In this document: in pieces, positions 16,876 to 26,370 of the stretch
How the letters are laid out: every line of letters starts with the position of its first letter
Position numbering within the stretch: position 1 is the first letter of the stretch
Assembly (NCBI RefSeq): GCF_902459725.1
Contig: NZ_CABPSH010000005.1
Location: 124,001 to 188,000 of the forward strand
DNA length: 64,000 nucleotides
Source: Pandoraea eparura
GTDB lineage: Bacteria > Pseudomonadota > Gammaproteobacteria > Burkholderiales > Burkholderiaceae
Reading direction: 5' to 3'
The notes under the pieces: generated by a model
Told to the model about the DNA's origin: nothing
The model's database searches: none
The model's input: only the letters and a program-made list of their open reading frames with translations
Translations under genes and position numbers: made by a program

Positions 16876-18267
16876 ATGGTCAATCTGTCCAGCGATGCAA
16901 TCGCCGATCTCAAGGCCGGCACGCGAGGGCAAGTGCTGCTGCCAGCCGATCCCGGCTTCGACGACGCACGCCGTCTATGGAACGCCATGATCGACCGCCG
17001 CCCGGCGTTGATCGTGCGTTGCAAGGGCGTTGCCGATGTGCGCCGCGCGGTGGCCTTCGCGCGCGACAACGCTCTGCAGCTCGCCGTGCGCGGCGGTGCG
17101 CACAATATCGCGGGCAGTGCCGTCTGCGACGACGGGCTGATGATCGATCTGTCACCCATGACCTCGGTACGGGTCGATCCGGGGGCGCGTCGCGCGTACG
17201 TTGAACCGGGCGCGACGCTCGGTGATTTCGACCACGAAGCCCAGGCGTTCGGGTTGGCGACACCCCTCGGGATCAATTCCACCACCGGCGTTGCCGGGCT
17301 GACGCTCGGCGGCGGATTTGGCTGGCTCAGTCGCAAATACGGAATGACGGTCGACAATCTGGTCGGCGCAGATGTCGTCACGGCCGACGGTGAAATGGTT
17401 CACGCCGATGCGGATCATCATGAGGATTTGTTCTGGGCGATTCGAGGCGGCGGCGGCAACTTCGGCGTGGTGACGATGTTCGAGTTCCTGTTGCATCCGG
17501 TGGGGCCGCAGGTATATGGCGGGCTCGTCGTCCTGCCGTTGGATCAGGCGAAGGCGGCGCTCGTGAAATATCGTGCCGCCTTCGACGCAATGCCCGATGA
17601 CCTCTCGGTCTGGGCCGTGCTGCGCCTCGCGCCACCGCTGCCATTTCTGCCGGCGGATGTCCATGGCAAGCCGATCGTCGCCTTCGCGATCTGCTACCAG
17701 GGGGCGGTGGCCGACGGCCCGGCAGCCGTCGACGCGGTACGAAAGTTCGGCACCCCGTATGGCGAGCATCTTGGCCCCATGCCCTATGCCATGTGGCAAC
17801 GGGCGTTCGATCCGCTGCTGACGCCCGGTGCGCGCAACTATTGGAAGTCCCACAATCTGGCCGAGATACCGGATGGCTTGCTCGACGTGCTGATCGACGC
17901 CATCAGCCATCTTCCGTCGCCGCAATGTGAAATCTTCTTCGGTCAGATCGGGGGACAAACCGCACGCGTGCCGGTCGAGGCCACGGCGTATTCAAGCCGC
18001 GATGCGCAATACGTCATGAATGTGCACGCCCGCTGGACCGACGCGAGCGACGATGCGGGTTGCATCGCGTGGGCGCGCGCGTTCTTCGACGCGGCGGCGC
18101 CGTTTGCCTTGGGCAGCGTGTATGTCAACTTTCTGACGCAGGACGAGACGGAACGTATCGGCGCGGCCTACGGTCCGAACTACGACCGTCTCGTCGCGGT
18201 GAAAACCCGCTACGATTTGCACAACCTGTTCCGTTGCAACCAGAACATCAAGCCTACCGTCTCATGA
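16876..18267 (+). CDS. FAD-dependent oxidoreductase, berberine-bridge (BBE/PCMH) family
   Basis: A 463-residue flavoprotein with an N-terminal FAD-binding PCMH fold and a C-terminal BBE segment. VRGGAHNIAG holds the histidine (His76) that links FAD covalently. GVAGLTLGGGFGWLSRKYGMTVDNLV is the flavin-binding core, and YDLHNLFRCNQNIKP is the BBE motif. The cysteine of bicovalent family members is absent (PLGINST instead), so one covalent bond is expected. Such enzymes oxidise sugars, alcohols or secondary metabolites; the substrate is unknown. The ATG at 16876 has AGGAGG seven bases upstream. A TTG at 16855 would place this site inside the gene. Confidence 0.87.
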   Translation: MVNLSSDAIADLKAGTRGQVLLPADPGFDDARRLWNAMIDRRPALIVRCKGVADVRRAVAFARDNALQLAVRGGAHNIAGSAVCDDGLMIDLSPMTSVRVDPGARRAYVEPGATLGDFDHEAQAFGLATPLGINSTTGVAGLTLGGGFGWLSRKYGMTVDNLVGADVVTADGEMVHADADHHEDLFWAIRGGGGNFGVVTMFEFLLHPVGPQVYGGLVVLPLDQAKAALVKYRAAFDAMPDDLSVWAVLRLAPPLPFLPADVHGKPIVAFAICYQGAVADGPAAVDAVRKFGTPYGEHLGPMPYAMWQRAFDPLLTPGARNYWKSHNLAEIPDGLLDVLIDAISHLPSPQCEIFFGQIGGQTARVPVEATAYSSRDAQYVMNVHARWTDASDDAGCIAWARAFFDAAAPFALGSVYVNFLTQDETERIGAAYGPNYDRLVAVKTRYDLHNLFRCNQNIKPTVS

Positions 18268-18276
18268 CTGTCCTCA

Positions 18277-18305
18277 GGGGCGCGTCCGGCGTCAGGACGC
18301 GCCCC
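18277..18305 (+). terminator. Strong hairpin after the BBE oxidoreductase gene
   Basis: GGGGCGCGTCC (18277-18287) and GGACGCGCCCC (18295-18305) form a perfect 11-pair stem with a seven-base loop, nine bases after the stop. Only TTGT follows, so it is a stem-strong, U-poor terminator candidate between convergent genes. Confidence 0.65.
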
Positions 18306-18315
18306 TTGTCTCGTT

Positions 18316-18347
18316 GTCCCTTCGTCCCTTCGTCCCTTCGTCCCTTC
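18316..18347 (+). repeat. Octamer tandem repeat (GTCCCTTC)4
   Basis: Four perfect copies of GTCCCTTC at 18316-18323, 18324-18331, 18332-18339 and 18340-18347, in the convergent gap between the oxidoreductase and edd. Non-coding; copy number could vary by slippage. Confidence 0.9.
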
Positions 18348-18392
18348 ATCGCGTCGTCGCCTGCCCCGGCCGGGGTGATGCGCCTGCCGGTC

Positions 18393-20240
18393 TCACGCGT
18401 GCTTCGGATACTCCGCGTCGTCGAACAGCACACATGCCCCATGCGGTGCGGCGCCGACATTGCGCCGGAATAGCCCGAACACGTTGCGCCACGGGTCAAA
18501 CGGCCGTTGCGGCACCGGGGCCGGTGCGCGCGCGGCGAGCGTGGCGTCGTCGACTTCGCAGTGCAACACGTTCTTCTCGCAATCGATTGTGAGGATGTCG
18601 CCGTCCTGCACGCGCGCGAGCATGCCGCCTTGCTCCGCTTCCGGCGACAGATGAATGGCGGCGGGCACTTTGCCCGACGCGCCGGACATCCGCCCGTCGG
18701 TCACGAGCGCCACGTGATGGCCTTCGTCCTGGAGAAGGCCGAGCATTGGCATGAGTTTGTGCAACTCGGGCATGCCATTCGCCTGCGGACCCTGGAAGCG
18801 CACCACGACGATCACATCGCGTGTCAGTTCGCCGGCCTTGAACGCCGCTTGTGCGCTCTCCTGATCGGAGAACACGCGTGCCGGCGCGCGCACGGTCTGA
18901 TGTTCCGGCTTGACGGCGGACGACTTGATCACCGCGCGTCCCAGGTTGCCCGCCAGCATGCGCAATCCGCCTTCGTGCGCAAACGGTCGCGAGGCCGGGC
19001 GCACGATGCCTTCGTCGAGGCTGTCGGCGGGCGCGTCGTGCCACGAGAGCACATCGTCGCGCAGCACGGCTTCCTGCGTGTACGCGCGCAGACCGTGGCC
19101 CATGACCGTGGTGACATCGTTGTGCAGGAAGCCGGCATCGAGCAACTCGCGAATGAGGAAGTTCAGGCCGCCCGCCGCATGGAACTGGTTCACATCCGCC
19201 TTGCCGTTCGGGTAGACGTGGGCGAGCAGCGGCGTGACGTCAGAGAGGTCGGCGAAGTCCTGCCAGTCGAGCAGAATGCCACCGGCATGCGCCATCGCCA
19301 CCAGATGCAACGTGTGGTTGGTCGAGCCGCCGGTGGCCAACAGACCAACGACGCCATTGATGAACGCGCGCTCATCAAGAATGTGCGACGTGTTGATACC
19401 GGTCTTGGCCAACGCCACCGCGCGCGCCGTCGCCGCCTGCGTGAGTGCATGACGCAGCGGCGTATGCGGATTGACGAACGACGCGCCGGGCAGATGCAGC
19501 CCCATGAATTCCATGAGCATCTGGTTGCTGTTCGCCGTGCCGTAGAACGTGCAGGTGCCTTCGGTGTGGTACGCGGCGAGTTCGGAATCGAGCAGCGCCG
19601 CGCGGGTGATGCGGCCCGCGGCATATTCCTGCCGGATGCGCGACTTTTCGTCGTTGGGCAGCCCGGAGGGCATCGGTCCCGCCGGCGCAAAAACGGCCGG
19701 CAGATGGCCGAATGCCTGGGCCGCGATGACCAGTCCCGGCACGATCTTGTCACACACGCCGAGGAACATGGCCGCGTCGAACATCTGGTGCGAGAGCGCC
19801 ACGACCGAGGCCATCGCAATCACGTCGCGCGAGAACAACGAGAGTTCCATGCCCGCGTAACCCTGTGTCACACCATCGCACATGGCGGGCACGCCGCCCG
19901 CGACTTGCGCGCTGGCGCCGTGCGCGCGCGCGGCGGATTTGATGACGTCGGGGAACTCGACGAACGGCGCGTGTGCCGACAACATGTCGTTATAGGCGGT
20001 GACGATGCCGATGTTGGGTGTGCGTTCGGTACGGATCTTGATGCGATCGTCGGCAGGGGCGGCGGCCAGGGCGTGCGCGAGATTGGCGCAGCCGATCGAC
20101 TCGCGACCGGGTTGCCCCTGCGTGGCGCGAGCCACGCCCTCCAGATACGCCTGGCGCGATGATCGGCTGCGCTCGATCAGGCGTTGGGTCACGCGTTCTA
20201 CCACCGGATGCAGCGACACGTTGTGCGAAGACTGGGTCAT
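18393..20240 (-). CDS. edd: Phosphogluconate dehydratase
   Basis: First enzyme of the Entner-Doudoroff pathway: dehydrates 6-phosphogluconate to 2-keto-3-deoxy-6-phosphogluconate. The 615-residue protein belongs to the IlvD/Edd Fe-S dehydratases. It shows [20 protein letters not shown], the cluster cysteines in [14 protein letters not shown] and [24 protein letters not shown] and the C-terminal [18 protein letters not shown]. The start at 20240 fits the family; an earlier ATG adds 27 poor residues. It is divergent from zwf across a region with a HexR-like palindrome. The aldolase Eda is not adjacent. Confidence 0.95.
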   Translation of the reverse strand: MTQSSHNVSLHPVVERVTQRLIERSRSSRQAYLEGVARATQGQPGRESIGCANLAHALAAAPADDRIKIRTERTPNIGIVTAYNDMLSAHAPFVEFPDVIKSAARAHGASAQVAGGVPAMCDGVTQGYAGMELSLFSRDVIAMASVVALSHQMFDAAMFLGVCDKIVPGLVIAAQAFGHLPAVFAPAGPMPSGLPNDEKSRIRQEYAAGRITRAALLDSELAAYHTEGTCTFYGTANSNQMLMEFMGLHLPGASFVNPHTPLRHALTQAATARAVALAKTGINTSHILDERAFINGVVGLLATGGSTNHTLHLVAMAHAGGILLDWQDFADLSDVTPLLAHVYPNGKADVNQFHAAGGLNFLIRELLDAGFLHNDVTTVMGHGLRAYTQEAVLRDDVLSWHDAPADSLDEGIVRPASRPFAHEGGLRMLAGNLGRAVIKSSAVKPEHQTVRAPARVFSDQESAQAAFKAGELTRDVIVVVRFQGPQANGMPELHKLMPMLGLLQDEGHHVALVTDGRMSGASGKVPAAIHLSPEAEQGGMLARVQDGDILTIDCEKNVLHCEVDDATLAARAPAPVPQRPFDPWRNVFGLFRRNVGAAPHGACVLFDDAEYPKHA

Positions 20241-20317
20241 GGGATTTCCGGGAGGTTGTGGGCCGTCCGACGCGAGGGAGGCGCAAGGCGCCTGTGACGC
20301 CGCTTGGCGTGCCCGAC

Positions 20318-20416
20318 GCATTCAAAGCATTCAAAGCGTTCAAAGCGTTCAAAGCGTTCAAAGCGCTCGAACCGCTCGAACCGCTCGAACCGCTCGAACC
20401 GCTCGAACCGCTCGAA
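20318..20416. repeat. Nonamer tandem repeat between edd and zwf, 11 units in two blocks
   Basis: Eleven perfectly phased nine-base units. Five are GC(A/G)TTCAAA (20318-20362). Six are GC-richer, one GCGCTCGAA then five CCGCTCGAA (20363-20416). Because nine is a multiple of three, every frame stays open and gives repeats such as Phe-Glu-Arg on the minus strand or Phe-Lys-Ala / Leu-Glu-Pro on the plus strand. I take these as non-coding because no ribosome site or extended protein accompanies them. The block is 78 bases upstream of the edd start and about 100 bases from the HexR-like box. Confidence 0.92.
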
Positions 20417-20522
20417 CCGTTTCACGCCTGCGACACCGCTCGCATACGGGCTTGAGGGGATGCGTTGGCCTGGATCATGGGGACATGATGTAGTCAAAGC
20501 ACGCGATTTTGTTGCGTTAAAG

Positions 20523-20537
20523 TGTAGTTAAACTACA
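20523..20537. promoter_or_regulatory. HexR operator candidate
   Basis: TGTAGTTAAACTACA is a perfect seven-base dyad around a central A. It closely matches the palindromes known for HexR of Proteobacteria (TGTA...TACA). It lies between the divergent edd and zwf genes, and the likely cognate HexR is encoded as the C-terminal half of glk 2 kb downstream. HexR normally represses these genes and is released by KDPG. A partial half-site, TGTAGTC, is at about 20490. Confidence 0.8.
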
Positions 20538-20715
20538 ATACAGTGTCAAAGTTGCGCTTCTTCAGCCACTTCCGGACCTCAGCCAATCTTCGGCGGCCCA
20601 GGCAGCTCACCCGATCGCTTCGGCGCTTGCTGGCGCGTTGGACAGGTCGCTCGCCGGTTGGTGCGCCGCGCGGTGCCGAGCCGAGGCGTCCGGTTGCACG
20701 GAGTCCACGCTGTCT

Positions 20716-22203
20716 ATGAACACGCCTTTACCCTATACCTTTGTGTTGTTCGGCGCCACCGGCGATTTGTCGTTGCGCAAGGTGCTGCCTGCGCTGTTCC
20801 GGGCGTTCCGCACGGGGCAATTGGGCTCGGATGCCGACACCGGTGACGGCGGGCATGCCGGGCGCATTCTCGCGATTGCCCGCAAGCCGATGGATGCCGC
20901 CGCTTACCACCAGTGGTGCGAGGAGCACGTACGCGGGCATATCAAACCCGACGTCTGGGACGAAGGTGCCTGGTCGCGGTTTCTCGCCACTATCGACTAC
21001 ATGCCGCTCGATCTCGGGCGTGAAGCCGAATTCAGCGTGCTGGCCGAGCGCCTCGCCCCGCGGCAGGGCGTGCGCATCTTCTACCTGGCCACCGGCCCGT
21101 CGCTGTTCATCCCCATCTGCGAAGGGCTGCGCAGCGCCAAGCTCAACGAGAACAGCCGCATCGTGCTGGAAAAGCCGCTGGGCCACGATCTGGCCTCGTC
21201 AGAGGCGATCAACGACGCGGTGGGGGCGAGCTTCCGGGAAGATCAGATCTATCGCATCGATCACTACCTCGGGAAAGAGGCGGTGCAGAACCTGCTGGCA
21301 CTGCGCTTCGGCAACGCGATCTTCGAGCCGTTGTGGCGACGCGAACTGATCGACAGCATTCAGATCACGATTGCCGAGGAAATCGGCGTCGAAGGGCGCG
21401 GTGAGTTCTACGAACAGACCGGCGCGCTGCGCGACATGGTGCAGAACCATCTGCTGCAACTGCTGGCCATCGTCGCGATGGAGCCGCCCCTGTCGATGGA
21501 CGCCGATGCCGTGCGCGACGAGAAGCTGCGCGTGCTGCGCTCGTTGCGCCCGCTCGACGACGACACGGTCGCGCGCCACGTGGTGCGAGGGCAATACGGC
21601 GGTGGCGCGATCGGCAAGTCGGCGGTGCCGGCGTACGTCGACGAGCCTGGGGTGCCGCCGTCGAGCCAGACGGAGACGTTCGTGGCCCTGAAGGCCGAGA
21701 TCGACAACTGGCGCTGGGCCGGCGTGCCGTTCTACCTGCGCACGGGCAAGCGGCTGGGCGAGCGCGTGGCGGAGATCGTCGTCAACTACTGCCCAACCCC
21801 CTATCCGTTGCTCGGCGAGGCGACGGCGCAAGCCGGCGCCAATCGTCTCGTCATCCGTCTGCAGCCGAACGAGTCGATGCGCCTTTACTGTCTGGCGAAG
21901 CAGCCGGGCGAGGGCATGACACTGCAATCGGTTCACCTCGATCTGGCGTTCGACCAGTTCTTCAGGGGACATCGGATGGATGCGTACGAGCGGCTGTTGC
22001 TCGACGTCATCAACGGGCGTCTGGCCCTCTTTGTCCGTCGAGACGAGCAGGAAGCGGCCTGGCGCTGGGTCGCGCCGATTCAGGCGTACTGGTCGCGTCA
22101 GCACAAGGGGCCGAAGCGCTATGCCGCCGGCACCTGGGGGCCGCCCGCCGCCAGCGCGCTACTCGCGCAGTCGGGCACGAGCTGGGTCGAAGAAGACAAC
22201 TGA
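20716..22203 (+). CDS. zwf: Glucose-6-phosphate 1-dehydrogenase
   Basis: Oxidises glucose-6-phosphate to 6-phosphoglucono-lactone with NADP or NAD, feeding the Entner-Doudoroff and pentose phosphate routes. The 495-residue chain has the nucleotide-binding GATGDLSLRK at 13-22, LEKPLGHD near 151 and the substrate signature RIDHYLGKE at 180-188. The start at 20716 is taken because the sequence before it is unlike the family; GGAG lies about 13 bases upstream, longer spacing than usual. It is the first gene of zwf-pgl-glk::hexR and lies 178 bases downstream of the HexR-like box. Confidence 0.96.
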   Translation: MNTPLPYTFVLFGATGDLSLRKVLPALFRAFRTGQLGSDADTGDGGHAGRILAIARKPMDAAAYHQWCEEHVRGHIKPDVWDEGAWSRFLATIDYMPLDLGREAEFSVLAERLAPRQGVRIFYLATGPSLFIPICEGLRSAKLNENSRIVLEKPLGHDLASSEAINDAVGASFREDQIYRIDHYLGKEAVQNLLALRFGNAIFEPLWRRELIDSIQITIAEEIGVEGRGEFYEQTGALRDMVQNHLLQLLAIVAMEPPLSMDADAVRDEKLRVLRSLRPLDDDTVARHVVRGQYGGGAIGKSAVPAYVDEPGVPPSSQTETFVALKAEIDNWRWAGVPFYLRTGKRLGERVAEIVVNYCPTPYPLLGEATAQAGANRLVIRLQPNESMRLYCLAKQPGEGMTLQSVHLDLAFDQFFRGHRMDAYERLLLDVINGRLALFVRRDEQEAAWRWVAPIQAYWSRQHKGPKRYAAGTWGPPAASALLAQSGTSWVEEDN

Positions 22204-22277
22204 GGTGGCGCGCCGGACGGGGCGTGATGCCGCCCGGTGCCGCTGCCCCACGCCGAGGAAAACGGAGGTCGACAGTC

Positions 22278-22955
22278 ATGATTCATTGGCGCACCTACCC
22301 CACGCGGCAGGCGCAGGCGCTGGCGCTCGCCAACGCTGTCGTCGCGCGACTCGATGAAGCGTTGACGGTTCGTCCGCGCGCGTTGCTGGCCGTGTCGGGC
22401 GGCACGAGTCCCAGGGCATTTCTCGAACAACTCGCCCGGCTGCCCGTGGCGTGGCGCGACGTGGACATCACGCTCGTCGACGACCGCTGGCTGCCGCCCG
22501 CGCACGCCGAGAGCAATGCCCGGCTGGTGGCCGAGACACTGCTGCCCGGTGCCAATGGTGGGCACTGGCTGCCGCTGGTGGACATCAAGACGCCCGCCTC
22601 ACTGCACGTGCGGACGCTCAACGCCACGTGGACGCATGGCGTGCCACAGGTGTGTGTGCTCGGCATGGGCGAAGACGGCCATACGGCGTCGCTCTTCGCC
22701 GACGCGGTGCAATGGCGCGATGCCATCACCACGCACGACAAGTTCGTGCTCATGCAGCCGCAGCACGCGCCTCACCTGCGCGTGTCGTGGTCGCTTGCGG
22801 CCCTCGCGTCCTGCGAGCGGCTCCTGTTGCAAATCCAAGGCCCCGCCAAACGCGCCGTGTTCGAAGCGGCGCAGGCCGAGGCGCAGGACAACGCCATCTC
22901 CCGGCTGATCCATTGTGAAGGAGTGAATATCGATGTCTTCTGGAGTGAGGAATAA
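22278..22955 (+). CDS. pgl: 6-phosphogluconolactonase
   Basis: Hydrolyses the lactone made by Zwf. The 225-residue protein has the family signatures [18 protein letters not shown] near residue 37, [19 protein letters not shown] near 66 and [12 protein letters not shown] at 129-140. GGAGG precedes the ATG at 22278 by nine bases. The 3' end overlaps the start of the glucokinase-HexR gene by 23 bases, so the two are probably translationally coupled. Confidence 0.94.
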   Translation: MIHWRTYPTRQAQALALANAVVARLDEALTVRPRALLAVSGGTSPRAFLEQLARLPVAWRDVDITLVDDRWLPPAHAESNARLVAETLLPGANGGHWLPLVDIKTPASLHVRTLNATWTHGVPQVCVLGMGEDGHTASLFADAVQWRDAITTHDKFVLMQPQHAPHLRVSWSLAALASCERLLLQIQGPAKRAVFEAAQAEAQDNAISRLIHCEGVNIDVFWSEE

Positions 22956-24831
22956 TCCGCCGCACCTGAGTGGTCCGCGACTGCTGGCCGACATCGGCGG
23001 CACGAACGCCCGCTTCGCGCTGGAAGTCGCCCCCGGCGATCTCATCGAGATCCGGGACTACGCCTGCGACGATTTTCCCGGGGTTCCCGAAGTCATCCGT
23101 GCCTATCTTGACGAGGCCGATCATGCCGAACCGGTTCGGCACGCCGCGATCGCCATTGCGAACCCGATTGCCGGGGACGAGGTGCGCATGACGAATCGCG
23201 ACTGGCACTTCTCGATCGAAGCGACGCGTCGTGCGCTGCATTTCGAGACGCTGCTGGTCGTCAACGATTTCACCGCGCTGGCGATGGCACTGCCCTACCT
23301 GTCGGACGCGCAGAAGCGACAGGTGGGCGGCGGCGAACCGCAGCCGGGGGGCGTGCTCGGCTTGCTGGGGCCGGGCACCGGCGTTGGCGTCTCGGGCCTG
23401 ATTCCGGCGGCTGAACGCTGGATCGCGCTCGGCAGCGAAGGCGGCCACACGACGTTCGCACCGGCGGACGAGCGCGAAATCGCGGTGCTGCGCTACGCGT
23501 GGAAACACTTTTCGCATGTATCGTTCGAGCGTCTGGTGGCCGGGCCCGGCATGGCGCTCGTCTATCAAGCGTTGGCTGGCCGGGATGGCCACGCCGTCCC
23601 CGCGCGGGAGACGCCCGAGATCGTGAAGCTCGCCCAGGGCGGCGATCCGCTCGCGCGAGAGACCGTCGATTGCTTCTGCGCGATGCTCGGCACCCTTGCG
23701 GGCAATGTCGCGGTGTCGCTGGGCGCCGTGGGCGGCGTGTACCTGGGGGGCGGCGTGATTCCGAAGCTCGGCAAGTTGTTCGAGGACTCGCCGTTTCGCC
23801 AGCGCTTCGAGGCGAAGGGGCGTTTCGAGGCGTATCTCAAGCCGATTCCGACCTACATCATCACGGCCGATCACCCGGCGTTTCTGGGCACGTCCGCCAT
23901 GCTTGCCGAGCAGCTCGGCACGCATGCGGCAGGCGCGGGCGCGTTGATCGACCGCCTGCATCGTTTGCGCGACCGGCTGAGCCCGGCCGAGCAGCGCGTG
24001 GCCGAACTCACACTCAAGCAACCGCGTGCGCTGCTTGCGGAGCCGGTGGCGGAAATCGCGCGTCTTGCCCGAGTGAGCCAGCCGACGGTCATCCGCTTTT
24101 GTCGCAAGCTCGGCTGTCAGGGACTCTCGGACTTCAAGCTCAAACTTGCGAGCGCACTGACCGGCACGTTGCCGGTGCGCCATGGACAGGTGCACGTGGG
24201 CGACTCCGCGGCGGAATTCAGCGCCAAGGTGCTCGACAACACGGTGTCGTCGATTCTGCAAATGCGCGAGCACCTCGACGCGCGCACGCTCGAGGCGGCC
24301 GTGACGTTGCTCGACGGGGCGCGCCGCATCGAGTTCTACGGGCTGGGCAACTCCGGCGTGATCGCGCAGGACGCGCACTACAAGTTCTTCCGCTTCGGCA
24401 TGCCGACCATCGCGTACGGCGATCCGTACCTGTTGCAAGCATCGGCGGGACTGCTCGGAGACGGCGACGTGGTGGTCGCGATTTCGGCGTCGGGCCGCTC
24501 GGCGGATCTGAACCGAGCCGTCGACGTTGCCGTGGCGCGCGGCGCGAAGGTCATTGCGCTCACGGCCCGCAACTCGCCGCTCGCGCGCAAGGCGACGCTG
24601 GTGCTGCCCAATGATCATGTCGAGACGACGGGGGCTCACGTGACGATGATCGCGCGAATTCTCCACCTTGCGGCCATCGACGTGCTGGCCGTCGGCGTGG
24701 CGATTCGGCGCGCCGGGCCGGGGGCGCAGACGGCCGGCGAGGGGGCGCTCGACTGGCTCGGTCACGGCAGCGCACAGGACACCGAGAAGCCTGCGGGTCG
24801 TGTCACAATGGGCGCATACTCACCCTCATGA
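22933..24831 (+). CDS. glk: Bifunctional glucokinase / HexR-type (RpiR) transcriptional regulator
   Basis: A 632-residue natural fusion. Residues 1-335 are a bacterial glucokinase: [13 protein letters not shown] at 19-31 for [18 protein letters not shown] near 144, EGGHTTFAP near 169 and LGGGVIPKL near 271. Residues 340-415 are an RpiR/HexR HTH with the recognition segment [17 protein letters not shown] at 379-395. Residues 455-590 are a sugar-phosphate-binding SIS domain ([31 protein letters not shown]). It would phosphorylate glucose and repress the edd/zwf divergent promoters until KDPG or a related phosphate binds. The fused form is known from Burkholderiaceae. AAGGAG lies about ten bases before the ATG. 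Confidence 0.95.
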   Translation: MSSGVRNNPPHLSGPRLLADIGGTNARFALEVAPGDLIEIRDYACDDFPGVPEVIRAYLDEADHAEPVRHAAIAIANPIAGDEVRMTNRDWHFSIEATRRALHFETLLVVNDFTALAMALPYLSDAQKRQVGGGEPQPGGVLGLLGPGTGVGVSGLIPAAERWIALGSEGGHTTFAPADEREIAVLRYAWKHFSHVSFERLVAGPGMALVYQALAGRDGHAVPARETPEIVKLAQGGDPLARETVDCFCAMLGTLAGNVAVSLGAVGGVYLGGGVIPKLGKLFEDSPFRQRFEAKGRFEAYLKPIPTYIITADHPAFLGTSAMLAEQLGTHAAGAGALIDRLHRLRDRLSPAEQRVAELTLKQPRALLAEPVAEIARLARVSQPTVIRFCRKLGCQGLSDFKLKLASALTGTLPVRHGQVHVGDSAAEFSAKVLDNTVSSILQMREHLDARTLEAAVTLLDGARRIEFYGLGNSGVIAQDAHYKFFRFGMPTIAYGDPYLLQASAGLLGDGDVVVAISASGRSADLNRAVDVAVARGAKVIALTARNSPLARKATLVLPNDHVETTGAHVTMIARILHLAAIDVLAVGVAIRRAGPGAQTAGEGALDWLGHGSAQDTEKPAGRVTMGAYSPS

Positions 24832-24853
24832 TTTAGACAGAAGAGGTTTGCGC

Positions 24854-26353
24854 ATGTCCGAACAAGAACCGGTCCATGCCACCCGATCGATTGCCGATCC
24901 GGTGGAAGCCGTCGCCTACCTGAAGACGATCTACGACGCCAACACGGCATACCTTCGCGCCGCTTTCGAGCGGTTTTCCACACAGAAGGAGGCGGCGCGG
25001 CGTGTGAGCGCGCATTACCCGTTTATTCGCATCACCACCGAAGACATCACCCAACTGGACAAGCGCCTGTCCTATGGTTTCGTGTCGGGGCCGGGCAGTT
25101 ACCAGACGACGGTCACGCGACCGGATCTGTTCGAGAACTACTACACCGAGCAGCTTCGCCGTCTGGCGCACAATCATGGTGTCGCGTTTGAAGTGGGCGT
25201 CTCGGACGAGCCGATCCCCGTGCATTTCGCCTACCAGGATGGCGTCTATCTCGAAGGCGATCTCGATCAAACGCACCTGCGCGCCATGCGCACCGTGTTC
25301 GACGTGCCCGACCTGGCGACGATGGACGACAGCATCGTGAACGGCACGCGCGATCCATTGCCCGGCGAGATCCTGCCGCTGGCCCTGTTCACGGCGCCGC
25401 GCGTCGACTACTCGCTGCATCGCCTGCGTCACTACACCGCCACGTCGCCCGAGCATTTCCAGAACTACGTGCTGTTCACGAACTACCAGTTCTATATCGA
25501 CGAGTTCGTCGAACTGGGGCGCGAGTTGATGAGTGTGACCGACGATCCGGCGTTGCGCGAGTACCGCAGCCAGTACACCGCGTTCGTCGAGCCGGGCAAC
25601 GTAACGCACTGGAACCAGAACATCGACGCGCGCGCCGCGCGGGGCACACCGCCGCCGCGCCTGCCGCAGATGCCGGCGTATCACCTCGTGCGCCCGGACA
25701 ACACCGGCATCACGATGGTCAACATCGGCGTGGGTCCGTCCAACGCGAAGACCATCACCGACCACATCGCCGTGCTGCGCCCGCACGCCTGGGTCATGCT
25801 GGGACACTGCGCCGGGCTGCGCAACTCGCAGCGTCTGGGCGATTACTGCCTGGCACACGGCTACGTGCGCGAGGATCACGTGCTCGACGACGATCTGCCG
25901 CTGTGGGTGCCAGTGCCGCCGCTGGCCGAGGTGCAGGTCGCGCTCGAGCGCGCCGTGGCCGACGTCACACAGCTCGACGACTTCGAACTCAAGCGGGTGA
26001 TGCGCACGGGCACGGTCGTCACGGTCGACAATCGCAACTGGGAGTTGCGTGATCACCGCGAGCCGGTGCAGCGCATGAGTCAAAGCCGGGCGATTGCGCT
26101 CGACATGGAGAGTGCGACGATTGCGGCGAACGGCTTCCGTTTCCGCGTACCGTACGGCACCTTGCTATGCGTGAGCGACAAGCCGTTGCATGGCGAGCTG
26201 AAGTTGCCCGGCATGGCGGACCGGTTCTATCGCGAGCGCGTCGACCAGCATCTGAAGATCGGCGTGAAGACGATGGAGCTGCTGCGCGATAACGGTCTGG
26301 ATCGTCTGCACAGTCGCAAACTGCGCAGTTTCAACGAAGTCGCGTTCCAGTAA
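24854..26353 (+). CDS. amn: AMP nucleosidase
   Basis: Hydrolyses AMP to adenine and ribose-5-phosphate and so adjusts the adenylate pool. The 499-residue protein has the N-terminal AMN domain (RVSAHYPFIRITTEDITQLDKRLSYGFV) and the C-terminal nucleoside-phosphorylase-like core (MVNIGVGPSNAKTITDHIAVL; WVMLGHCAGLRNSQRLGDY; AIALDMESATIAANGFRFRVPYGTLLCVSDKPLHGELKLPG). E. coli Amn has 484 residues. AAGAGG precedes the ATG at 24854 by seven bases. It starts 22 bases after glk::hexR on the same strand and may be read through from it. Confidence 0.96.
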   Translation: MSEQEPVHATRSIADPVEAVAYLKTIYDANTAYLRAAFERFSTQKEAARRVSAHYPFIRITTEDITQLDKRLSYGFVSGPGSYQTTVTRPDLFENYYTEQLRRLAHNHGVAFEVGVSDEPIPVHFAYQDGVYLEGDLDQTHLRAMRTVFDVPDLATMDDSIVNGTRDPLPGEILPLALFTAPRVDYSLHRLRHYTATSPEHFQNYVLFTNYQFYIDEFVELGRELMSVTDDPALREYRSQYTAFVEPGNVTHWNQNIDARAARGTPPPRLPQMPAYHLVRPDNTGITMVNIGVGPSNAKTITDHIAVLRPHAWVMLGHCAGLRNSQRLGDYCLAHGYVREDHVLDDDLPLWVPVPPLAEVQVALERAVADVTQLDDFELKRVMRTGTVVTVDNRNWELRDHREPVQRMSQSRAIALDMESATIAANGFRFRVPYGTLLCVSDKPLHGELKLPGMADRFYRERVDQHLKIGVKTMELLRDNGLDRLHSRKLRSFNEVAFQ

Positions 26354-26370
26354 CGGACGCCGGCGACCGC

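Noticed and set aside
20237-20497. ORF encoding a Phe-Glu-Arg repeat peptide (and Phe-Lys-Ala / Leu-Glu-Pro on the other strand)
   Set aside because: Open frame is a by-product of nine-base repeats; all frames are open, and there is no ribosome site or conserved flanking protein.
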